Below, in pieces: positions 43,389-54,600 of a stretch of DNA of 64,000 nt. A program made the position numbers and the translations under genes. Source of the stretch: Hydractinia symbiolongicarpus. Lineage: Eukaryota; Cnidaria; Hydrozoa; Anthoathecata; Hydractiniidae. The stretch is taken from positions 24,249,001 through 24,313,000 of the forward strand of contig NC_079882.1 of NCBI RefSeq assembly GCF_029227915.1. The letters run 5' to 3'. Each line of letters begins with the position of its first letter. The first letter of the stretch is position 1. The notes beneath the pieces are model-generated. The model was not told where the DNA came from and did not search any database. It saw nothing but the letters and a program-made list of their open reading frames with translations.

Positions 43389-43800
43389 ACGCTCAAACTG
43401 TCGTTTAACATAGATATTGAGGTCAACATACCCATACTCATCGAAAAGGATTGGAATGAGTACTATTACAGGGAGCTGTTACAATTCAGGCATGAGCTAT
43501 CTAACGAAGTGGACGGAAATGCAATAGCAATAATAAGAACTGATTCTTTACAAAACGAAAGCATTGTTGTACACATGCCACAAAACATATCAAAAATATT
43601 TTTCATGTTCTTGAAAGTCTCGAACACTTCGATTACAGCTTAGGTTTGTGGAAAGAGAGTTAATCGTGGAGGTGGATATGGTCTGGAAATACCAGTTGTG
43701 TATAAGTTTTATGGACAAGAAAAATTGATTGACTGGTTTGCGAAGAAGATTGAGACTGTAAAAGCAGACATTTCCTGTAAAGTTTTAAAGTGTTTAAAAT
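43389..43800 (+). pseudogene. Decayed HIRAN-like domain frame
   Basis: A frame open from before 43389, except for a TAG at 43641-43643, gives REL (then) EVDGNAIAIIRTDS, IVVHMPQNISKIFFMFLKV and, after the stop, GGGYGLEIPVVYKFYG. The order N-(x)-A-x-A-(I/V), V-x-H-(L/M)-P-x-x-I-S, and G-G-x-x-x-E-I-P is that of a HIRAN-like domain frequent in repeat-associated gene models of cnidarians and other invertebrates. Several conserved positions have drifted, and the nonsense codon makes it a pseudogene. Function of the domain family is thought to be DNA-binding; no activity is implied here. Confidence 0.5.
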
Positions 43801-43842
43801 AGATATTTTAAAATTAAATGCTTATCTCTAATTTTTTGGATT

Positions 43843-43945
43843 GTACGCTAATTGGAGAGAAAAAAAGCCTATAGTTGCCATTTCGTGCAAAAAAATTTGT
43901 CCGCTCGAGTGTCCGTTAATTAAGTGTCCGCTAATTGAAGAGAAT
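43843..43945. repeat. Short direct repeats with GTCCGNTAATT core
   Basis: GTACGCTAATTGGAGA, GTGTCCGTTAATTAA and GTGTCCGCTAATTGAAGA follow closely. Such strings are typical of the ends of repeats in related genomes; here they follow the HIRAN-like pseudogene and could mark its element's end. Confidence 0.5.
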
Positions 43946-44691
43946 ACTGTATACATTTATTTTCAGCAGCATTTTAAGCTCTACTCAATAAAGGCGACGG
44001 GGAAACACGGGGAAAATTTTTTTTTTGTGTATATACTAAGTAGATTTTTCTGCGGGCCTTATCGACTAGTGTAGGTGCTTACACGATTTCAACTGAGTTA
44101 ACTATTTTTACTCGCTAAACGACAAAATTACAAGACGAAATTTAAGCAACAAATTACACATGTAAGATGACATAAAATATAATAAGAAATAAACACTTAC
44201 TAGATATATAGTGGCGTAAGCCAAGCCAACTACATGTGAGAGAAAACAACTAAAACAGACGCTGAGATACAGGACAACTCCTGTGATGTATGAAAGAAAA
44301 ATTTCACTCAACAGCAAATTTTATACAAAAATGTATGTTCGACTCTGTCATTACATGTTGAAGACTGAATGCGCAGAAAAAAGATGTGCAAGATGTGCAG
44401 AAAATTTAACTAAAAATAGTACCAAAATTACAATTATTCTCTTTACATAATTAACACGGGACAATACATCACAACACAAAACTAACAAAATGCATCTTGT
44501 TCTCCACCGCAGAGCGAACTCTACAGCAGAGCACATACGCGACACCACAAGGACAATACAAATGACGTATCAAAATAAATGTCAATACGGCCGGAAATTC
44601 ATGTAGGCTGTTGTTTTGTGAGCTACTTTACGTATCCGCACCCTAAGCAACGTTCATTTACACATATGCGCATTAGAAAAGATAGAATTAT

Positions 44692-44829
44692 CACATTTAT
44701 GTTATCTTAAAATAACTCGAGTTATCTTGCAATCAAGACATTTATGTGAATATACACGCATTCCGAAATCACATTAATAGAGTTATCTTAAGATAGCACT
44801 TGTTATCTTAAAATAACTTTATTAATGTG
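44692..44829. mobile_element. 138-bp MITE with CACATT(A/T)AT termini
   Basis: The left end CACATTTATGTTATCTTAAAATAAC pairs with the right end, which reads CACATTAATAAAGTTATTTT on the other strand. The inside holds two hairpins, AAATAACTCGAGTTATCTT and GTTATCTTAAGATAGC. No coding capacity. Target duplication not resolved. Confidence 0.68.
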
Positions 44830-47800
44830 ACTTTTGAATGCCGTAGGGCTGAGCCGAAACCAAACCATCGCGCTATCGCAATTAAAAAAGGTATTAAAAT
44901 TAAAAACTTAAATTTAGAGTTAAAAACTCCAATTTAGTATTTTTAGAAAAAACAACTTCTCTTTTTTATTTCCAGATCTCCTTCCTGGTTATTTCTTGAA
45001 GTTGGATATGTCAGGTTAACAATAACAAATTTTGAAGAGGTTTTTCTGTTTGTGTAAAATCTTTCTGACGCTATACGTTAATTATTTACTAAGGGTAATC
45101 AATTTCATTGTAGCGCCTTCTCAAAATGAGCCCTAAAAGAAAGCCAGCCCTTAGCAAAAAATGGCTATAAATATTTCATAAGTTATTAAATGTTTCAATC
45201 CAAATATTAAATTATTACGGTTCTTGACATTCCTTTACATTTCGGGGATCGTGTGCGCGGGGTTGATGATGGGCTATGTTACGGTAATCCCCTAAAAATA
45301 AGTTAATAAAAAGGGAGAAGAAAAACGCGAATGGTCTGAAAAAGATCCTGAATCTAAACATAGATCTTGATAAACGTAGGTCTCTTTTAATGTGTTTCTT
45401 TGTGAACTAAAAAATCTCACTATAGGAGTCTCAAAGGCTCTTTATAGGAGAACAGAGGTTTCTACTGTTACATGTATGTTAGCAATTTATTATGTATAAA
45501 TATGCCTCAGGGTAAGATATCAAAGTTTCCAATAATCTGTTAGGTTTACTGAATTTTGTTTGATCTGACCTACATACTAACTATGAGTATAGCCTAACGC
45601 AACTATGACATCATAACCATTGAAACTTTAAATTGCTTCTAGTCAACATTAGAGTAAAAATAAATAATAAAAACATGTCTGTCATGTCACATCATACTTC
45701 ATTTTAAGTGAAGAAAATAAAAAAAAAAGTTTGACCTTTGTTTCCCATTACCGCGAACGTTTGTCTGTTTTATATAATAATGTTTTGAGTAAAAAATTTT
45801 GGAATGAATTTCTCTACAAATTGTCATTTTGCTCGATATTCAGCAAATTATAAAGTGTAACCTTTCTGGAGTATGGCATTGAAAAATAGGTGCAACTTAC
45901 ACTCGTTTTTCCGTAGTATATTTCGTGCACATTAACCAATCACAGAAAAACTTAACCACATAAGAATATAAAAACCATTTCCGTTAAGGTGGATTTCCAC
46001 TTAAAATCAAACAAATCGGAAAAAAGCAATAAAAATACTGAAATTTGATTAAATATCTGCTAATTATTTTGTTTTTAAAATTTTTTGTTCCTGAAAGTTG
46101 ACTGGCTTTAAACCTTTCTGCTTTCTTAGCATTGAAATAATCCACTCCGCCGCTATTCCTTTGCAGGCTTAATTTTGTTTTAAAAAGATTTAATCTTTGA
46201 CGTCAGTTAACTAGAGAATTGATATTAAAACTGGCTGAACTGACTTGAACAACGCTCAATCAATAGTCATGATAATGCCAAACCTACAATCTTGGGCGAC
46301 GTTTTTGGTTATAAAATATGGTGTAGGTAGGACCAGCTCATACACGTTGTTAACATTTCTGAAAGTACTGAGAGAAAAAGATATTTTTATTTTCCCATTT
46401 TTTGCTAAAATTGACCCAGTCCCAAGTCATTTAACGTACAAAACTCAGATTATTCTGGGGCCTGTTAACAATACAGTTGATAACTCCAGCATTCATTTTA
46501 TCAAATCACTTTCTCGAGTCTCTTGAACTTTCGTTAATACTTCATGGAGAAAGACATAAACAGAAAAATAACTGATACAAATATAATCTGATTTCTAACA
46601 TATATACATTGTGCTTTTAAACAATTTTGGCAGAGCTACATATCAGTCCAGAACCTTTAGGACTGTGAAATATTTCTGCCAAGTAATTGTAAAAAATGTT
46701 TAGTAAAATAAAAAAAATAATAAACCTTTGTAAATAAGCAAAATAGAAAGAAAATAAAACACTTCAACACTACAAAACAAAAGTAAGTTCAAATAAAAAA
46801 GATATCGTTCTAAATTTTAAACACTTTCTAGACAAAACAGTGATTTTATATATGTCCTTTTTGTTTTTCGACCAATAACAGCCTTGACAAATTGTGCACT
46901 TAATAAGGTTCAGCATAATTAACGTAATATATATCTACGATATCTCCAAAATTACATAAGATGTAAACTACATTTATTAAAACGCTTAACGTATTTGTCC
47001 GAATCATGCTACTAGACACAAAAAGTTATTAAACAAAACAAAGAATCACGACATTTTATAGTTTGTTACCACTTGCTATTTTAATATAACGCAGTAAAAA
47101 AAAGGAGGTAATTCAGCACGTCTTTTATCTCATTTTCTTTTCCGCTTCCCTTCCACCCTCTCATTAGCGCTCAGGCTGTCAAATAGTATAACGATTTCTA
47201 AACGTAAGTGTAATACAGCTAGTTATTTATATACTAGTTTATACTTCATGCATTTTTAGCACAAAGTGTAGATTATGAACGATTAGTTAGTGCAACACTC
47301 CAGTTCTATAAAACATCGCCTAAAAATTTTCTAAAGAGATTCTATTTCGTCGGAATTTTTTTTTATACGCCGGTTTTTACAACGGGAAATGTAATTGTTT
47401 TGTTTTGTTATCTGCAACATTTTTTAAAAAATTAGGGTGATAAGAATGCACGAAAAAAACTTCGATATTTCGACTTACAAGAACACCGTCAAGGAATATT
47501 AGAGCCAGTATTAAACACTGCAGGACCTCTGAAGCAAGTTATATATATCCTAACATGGGGAGCAATGATTAGTGCATATTATAGTATCAGGATACGAAAT
47601 TGTAGGAATCCCGCAACCCCCCCTTGCCTCTGCATTCCACCACGCCACACGCATATCGATGTTAAAAATTCCCAATTAGAAATATTGTCGTCCCAAAGTT
47701 TACAAAATTAAAGATAATCTTTGAAGCTCAAAAATAAACAACTTAGCTTTGGTCTAATTTAGGTAACGCAGTAGTGTTCTTATTGGCGTATAGATATTTG

Positions 47801-48165
47801 AAAATATAAAAAATCAAACAAAAACAATAGGGATAATACTAATGATTTGTCAAACTACAGAGTACCACTGTTTATTCAACATGCTGTCGTCGAGTGTTTA
47901 TTGTAGCCTCTTTGCAACGGTTGTTGGTTTTCGACTAGTGACTTACACGAAAGTCAAGCTAATGGCGGGGGAAAATGTATGATCACTGAGGACAAAAACA
48001 ACAAACTTAAATCATCTTAAATATCACACTGGACATCCAAATACAAATGACAGAAAAGTCCCATATATAGCTTTATTACCCAGGTAAAGGGCGGCATGTC
48101 ATTGGTTACAACTTACGTCATAGCGGGCAATAGCAACCGTGTTTAAAGTTTTAATAATCCATATA
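44830..48165. other. AT-rich intergenic DNA, no supported feature
   Basis: Only short, motif-less frames (for example 46245-46526). No splice-consistent exon, RNA gene or transposon edge seen. Confidence 0.5.
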
Positions 48166-50428
48166 ACAACGTATTACTATTATTGTATTACCGAATACTA
48201 CAAGGCATTACAGTGTATTACTGAATACTACAAGGTATTACAGTGTATTACCGAATACTACAAGGCATTACAGTATATTACCGAATACTACAAGGTATTA
48301 CAGTGTATTACTAAATACTACAAAGTATTACTGAATACTACAAAGTATTACAGTGTATTACTGAATACTACAAGGTATTACAGTGTATTACCAAATACTA
48401 CAAGGTATTACAGTATATTACTGAATACTACAAGGTATTACAGTGTATTACTGAATACTACAAGGTATTACAGTGTATTACCGAATACTACAAGGCATTA
48501 CAGTATATTACCGAATACTACAAGGTATTACAGTGTATTACTAAATACTACAAAGTATTACTGAATACTACAAAGTATTACAGTGTATTACTGAATACTA
48601 CAAGGTATTACAGTATATTACTGAATACTACAAGGTATTACAGTGTATTACTGAATACTACAAAGTATTACAGTGTATTACCGAATACTACAAGGTATTA
48701 CAGTATATTACTGAATACTACAAAGTATTACAGTGTATTACTGAATACTACAAGGTATTACAGTATATTACTGAATACTACAAGGTATTACAGTGTATTA
48801 CTGAATACTACAAAGTATTACAGTGTATTACCGAATACTACAAGGTATTACAGTATATTACTGAATACTACAAGGTATTACAGTGTATTACCGAATACTA
48901 CAAGGCATTACAGTATATTACCGAATACTACAAGGTATTACAGTGTATTACTAAATACTACAAAGTATTACTGAATACTACAAAGTATTACAGTGTATTA
49001 CTGAATACTACAAGGTATTACAGTGTATTACCGAATACTACAAGGTATTACAGTATATTACTGAATACTACAAGGTATTACAGTGTATTACCGAATACTA
49101 CAAGGCATTACAGTATATTATTGAATACTACAAGGTATTACAGTGTACTACTGAATACTACAAAGTATTACAGTGTATTACCGAATACTACAAGGTATTA
49201 CAGTATATTACTGAATACTACAAGGTATTACAGTGTATTACCGAATACTACAAGGCATTACAGTGTATTACTGAATACTACAAGGTATTACAGTGTATTA
49301 CCGAATACTACAAGGCATTACAGTATATTACCGAATACTACAAGGTATTACAGTGTATTACTAAATACTACAAAGTATTACTGAATACTACAAAGTATTA
49401 CAGTGTATTACTGAATACTACAAGGTATTACAGTGTATTACCGAATACTACAAGGTATTACAGTATATTACTGAATACTACAAGGTATTACAGTGTATTA
49501 CCGAATACTACAAGGCATTACAGTATATTACTGAATACTACAAGGTATTACAGTGTATTACTGAATACTACAAGGTATTACAGTGTATTACCGAATACTA
49601 CAAGGCATTACAGTATATTACCGAATACTACAAGGTATTACAGTGTATTACTAAATACTACAAAGTATTACTGAATACTACAAAGTATTACAGTGTATTA
49701 CTGAATACTACAAGGTATTACAGTGTATTACCGAATACTACAAGATATTACAGTATATTACTGAATACTACAAGGTATTACAGTGTATTACCGAATACTA
49801 CAAGGCATTACAGTATATTACTGAATACTACAAGGTATTACAGTATATTACTGAATGCTACAAGGTATTACAGTGTATTACCGAATACTACAAGGCATTA
49901 CAGTATATTACTGAATACTACAAGGTATTACAGTGTACTACTGAATACTACAAAGTATTACAGTGTATTACCGAATACTACAAGGTATTACAGTATATTA
50001 CTGAATACTACAAGGTATTACAGTGTATTACCGAATACTACAAGGCATTACAGTATATTACTGAATACTACAAGGTATTACAGTGTACTACTGAATACTA
50101 CAAAGTATTACAGTGTATTACCGAATACTACAAGGTATTACAGTGTATTACTGAATACTACAAAGTATTACAGTGTATTACCGAATACTACAAGGTATTA
50201 CAGTATATTACTGAATACTACTAGGTATTACAGTGTATTACCGAATACTACAAGGCATTACAGTATATTACTGAATACTACAAGGTATTACAGGGTATTA
50301 CTGAATACTACAAGGTATTACAGTGTATTACTGGATACTACAAAGTAATACGGCATATTACTAAGTACTACAGTATACAATACGGCATATTACTAAGTAC
50401 TACAGTGTATTACTGTATATTACAAAGA
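48166..50428. repeat. 30-bp tandem array, copy 2 (about 74 units), inverted relative to copy 1
   Basis: The unit GTATTACCGAATACTACAAGG followed by TATTACAGT is the exact complement of the unit at 16762-18512. Higher-order blocks are visible: 15-bp-shifted short joints (ACTAAATACTACAAAGTATTACTGAATAC) recur at about 48310, 48540, 48950, 49370 and 49650, which indicates segmental duplication of multi-unit blocks. Open frames here read the same ten-residue Tyr-rich peptide and are not genes. Confidence 0.95.
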
Positions 50429-50628
50429 TATTACATTAGACAGTAGTATGTATTAACAACATCACGACGTTGATAAATTGTTTAACGTCGCGTGTCGGAT
50501 GCAGTTGAGCTGTCGTGAGGAAAGGAATACGACAATGTCGGGTAAAGGTGAGGTTGTGTTAGAGGTTCAAGTATACGACATATTCACAGACTATATGGAT
50601 CCTTCCATGAAGTGCTTCCCGACTTCCC
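50429..50628. repeat. Conserved flank of the 30-bp array, copy 2
   Basis: Reverse-complement homologue of 16584-16761. It keeps the stem CGACGTT...AACGTCG (50465-50490), AATACGACAATGTCGG, TACGACATATTCACAGACTA and GGATCCTTCCATGAAGTGCT, and has an extra 30-40 bases after AATGTCGG. Similarity stops after GTGCTTCCCG. Confidence 0.75.
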
Positions 50629-50644
50629 AGGAAAAACTTTGCCT

Positions 50645-51660
50645 GTTTAGAAAACACGGGTGTGTATGTTTTCCCATATCATCGAAGAAACGGGAATAAG
50701 CTGTAAAGTACTCAAGAATTTCTCATACATTTCGATTCTTGATTGTGATGTAAAGTGATGGAATTTATTTTGAAACGTGAAATGCATCTTTATTTCACAT
50801 TTTAGTTAAGGAAAAATTTACAAAAGGTGGGGATCACACCCAGTGTACGATTCGTACTGTTAAAGGACCGTGGGTCAATAATTTAGTATCCAATATTGTT
50901 CTGCCCGGATAATGAACATTGGCCTGATTAAGTACGGCAGCTTGCCCCGGTTAAGAACAGGGCAGAAAATACATAATCAGGGCAACATAATCGGGACAGG
51001 CCGGCTTATTACTCAAAAAATATTATTTGGCACTTATAAAAGGAACATAATCAGGGCAGTTTATATACGACAGTGTAATATTATTTCTCACTTATTATAG
51101 AACGAACATAATCGGGGCAGGCCGACTTATGTATGACAGTCAAATATTATTCGACAATTATAGGACTTAAATAACACAAATATAATTGGGGCTGACTGCT
51201 TATCATTCGTGGCAAATACTAAATTTTAAGATTCGCAAGTTTAATAACTTTTCACCAAAATTAATTCCCGCAAAAAGAATAATTTAGGTTCCGTGAAATT
51301 TAGTTGCTTCAAAGTATATTATGTTGAAATGTATTTACTACAAGGGTAGTTTATACTAAGAATTACGTCGACACTTTTTTATTTCGCCATGTCTAGATTT
51401 TAGGGGTGTTCTATTTTCCAGAGAATGTTTAATTTACAAAAGCTTGAAGAAAATGCCAATCACAGCCTGTCTCCCAGCTATTTATATCAGCGTTCATAAT
51501 CCGGTCACCACGACATAACAGTGCAAAAAAAAGATAATCGGACCGTGCGTACATAATCCGGCTGTCCCGGTTGTAAACAGGTCGTTTTCGCAATCTGGGC
51601 AGAACAATTGTTATATTACCGCGAAGGTCACTGGCCTGTAAATGTGATAAAACACAACTG
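50645..51660. other. Upstream region of NUP54, no further feature
   Basis: Contains loosely repeated AAC(A/G)TAATC(A/G)GGGCAG phrases at about 50980, 51048 and 51107, a diverged short repeat. The NUP54 promoter and 5' untranslated region should lie in the last few hundred bases; no TATA box or initiator could be named with confidence. Confidence 0.45.
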
Positions 51661-51663
51661 GTA

Positions 51664-54600
51664 ATGGCGTTTTCGCTAGGAGGAAACCTTGGGGCTGCCA
51701 CATCCACTCCTGCATTTAGCTTTGGGGCTGCAAAAACAACTGCTCCAGCACTGTTTGGGGGACTCGGATCTAACACAACTGCAGGTTGATATTTTTGATA
51801 AGATAGTTTAGCTATAGATCACTTTCCAATATGTTAACAAATGTTTTGCTATAAAATTTTACGAATATATAGCTAGCTAGCTGTACTTGGGCGCGCACAT
51901 TCTGGTAGGTAAAAAAGCGAAACAATACATGACAAAATTTCCTGTCTATTATTTCCACTGGGGGCCGCCTTGGCGTAAATGGGGAGTCCTAGAGTATTTA
52001 ATGCTCCTTTTGAGCTATGCAGTCCCAATACACCTTTACAAAATTCAATTGTACATACGTTCCTACGGCTCTTCATCGTTTTACAATACCGGAAGAAAGG
52101 AGGTAAAAAACATGTTTTTATAAGAGTTTGTTTGACTATAATAATAAGGTACAACTTATGTGTACTTTTCGTTAAAAACAAAACGCAGCAAGAAAAGTTA
52201 TCACGAAAAAACGTACTCTTATAAAAGTGTGATGTTTACCTCCTCTGATTGCAAAATAATCTATGATGGAGTATTAGTTTTACCAAATTACCATAAAGGT
52301 GTATTAAGGACCACGCTCCACTAGACAACTGCCAGCAATATCTAACAGCCATTGTGCCATTTCCACAGTTTCCCTCACAAGGCTTGAGTTAACCCGATGC
52401 TATGGTAACATTCACTCGACCATGTTGAATCTCTGCCAAGGGGAATCGAACCCTGGTCTCCTTCACAAAGTGTGAGAGTTTTAACAACTAAACTATGGCG
52501 CCACTGTCCTGTGATTGGCTTAAACAGTATCACATCGAAATATGTTCGTGAGAATAGACCACTATAGCTAACACGGAAATTCCACAAACCAGACCTACAT
52601 TGTTACCATGAAAAAGTTTTTATTGCAAACCAAGTTATAGATCCTGAGTTATTGTTTTAATCAATTCACCTTTATAATATATATACATTAATAAAGCTTA
52701 AATGCACATCCCTTAACAGGTCTAAAATTGCTGATGACAGAAAATGACAAAATTTGCTATTACTTAAATATGACATCATAATTTATGCAACATATAATTT
52801 ATTAAATCTAAAATTCTTTAAATGTGTATCTTGAGAACAAAAAGAGCTTTTAAAAAATTGAAAGAGATTTTGAACCAACTTTTTAGGCTCTCTATATAAT
52901 ATAAACCCAACATCATTTTATACCTCTCCCTAAAGGTAGATAACCCTAGGTTGAGGATGGCTAGTGTAAATGTTGGTACTCTGAGAGGTAGAGCAGGTGA
53001 AGTAGTTGAAATGTTAGAACGTAGATCTGTTGATATGTGTTGTGTTCAGGAAGTTAGGTGGAGAGGAGCTTCAGTGAGATTTGTGGAAGGTAGGAGGGCA
53101 AGGTATAAGCTTTTTTGGATTGGTAATAGTGATGGATATGGAGGAGTTGGCATATTCGTTGCAGAGAAGTGGGTAGAAAAAGTAATAGATGTTATGTGTG
53201 TTAATAGTCGTATTATAGTGATAAAGTTTTTAAAAGGTAATAGGATTTTCACTTTTCTGTGAGTTTATGCTCCACAGTGTGGACTCAGTGAGGAAGTTTT
53301 ATGATGAGTTAATAAAAGTCACATCAAAGTTTGGAGACACTGAACTTGTCATGATGGGTGGCGACTTTAATGGTCATGTTGGGAAGTCATCTGAAGGTTA
53401 TAGAGGTGTGCATGGAGGCTATGGATTTGGGAGCAGAAATAAGGAAGGGGAGAGATTGCTTGAGTTTGGAATGGCAACGGACATGGTGGTTTGCAACACA
53501 TCATTCAGTAAGAGACAGAGTAGGCTGATAACATATGAGTCAGGTGGTTGTAAGACACAGATAGATTACTTTTTGGTTAGAAAGTCAGACAAGAAAGTGG
53601 TGAAGGACGTGAAAGTTATATCGGGGGAAGAGTGTGTTTCCCAGCATAGGTTGCTGCTTTGTGATATTATCTTGAAGAATGTCAGAGAAGCCAAGGAAGA
53701 GATTGTAGCAAGACAATTTAGTGCAAAAGTTCAGCAGTTAGCCTACAATAGTCAATGTGATAGTGACAATGTTGAAAGTACTTGGACTACTTTGAAGAAT
53801 TGTCTTCTAGAAGCTTCTGATGATACCTGTGGGTGGACGAAAGGACCAGCTAGACATAGACAGACCTGGTGGTGGAATAATGAGGTTGACCAGTGTATAA
53901 AGGAAAAGAGGAAACTTTGGAAAGAGTGGAAGTCAGGTGGTAGTAAAAATATTTACTTAGAAGCTAAGCGTCGCGCTCGTACAGCAGTGTATAAGGCAAA
54001 ATCAGAAGCAGAGAGAAACAGATTTGCAGATGTGTTAAGAAGGGAAGACCAGCGCAATGAGGCATTCAAGATAGCAAAGCAAATAAAGAAGACTAAAGAT
54101 ATTGTAGGTGAGAAGTGTATACGTAATGATGAAGGTGTTTTGGCTAGCACAGAGGAGGAGAAAAGGGTAGCTTGGAAGAATCATTATCAGAGGTTGCTTA
54201 ACACTGAGTTTGATTGGGACGAGGATAATTTGTCTAATGATGATGTCGTAGAAGGGCCAGCTATGCAGATCAAGACAGAATGGGTAGTGGAGGCTATTAG
54301 GAAATTGAAGATTGGCAAGGCTGCAGGAGTATCAGGTATTGTTGCAGAGATGGTAAAAGCATCTGGATATATTGGAGTTGAGCTTATTACAAGTCTTGCT
54401 AACCAGATTATAAAGGATGGTGCTATTCCGAGTGAGTGGCAGTCGAGTGTAATAGTGAATTGTTTCAAGGGCAAGGGTGATGCATTAGAAAGGGGTAACT
54501 ATAGAGGTTTGAAGTTGGTTGATCAAATAATGAAAGTTATTGAAAGAGTGATTGATAAGTTACTTAGAGAAAGAATTGATATAGATAAGATGCAATTTGG

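Noticed and set aside
46245-46526. 93-codon plus-strand frame
   Set aside because: No recognisable motif, biased composition and no exon borders.
48139-49384. Open frames in the second tandem array
   Set aside because: Same satellite in the opposite orientation; no gene signal.
51873-52224. Overlapping short frames on both strands in NUP54 intron 1
   Set aside because: Frames on both strands of similar length with no family pattern; a repeat is more likely than a gene, but none was identified.
52733-52752. CTGATGACAGAAAATG as a hammerhead core
   Set aside because: There is no stem II between CTGATGA and GAAA and no flanking pairing.
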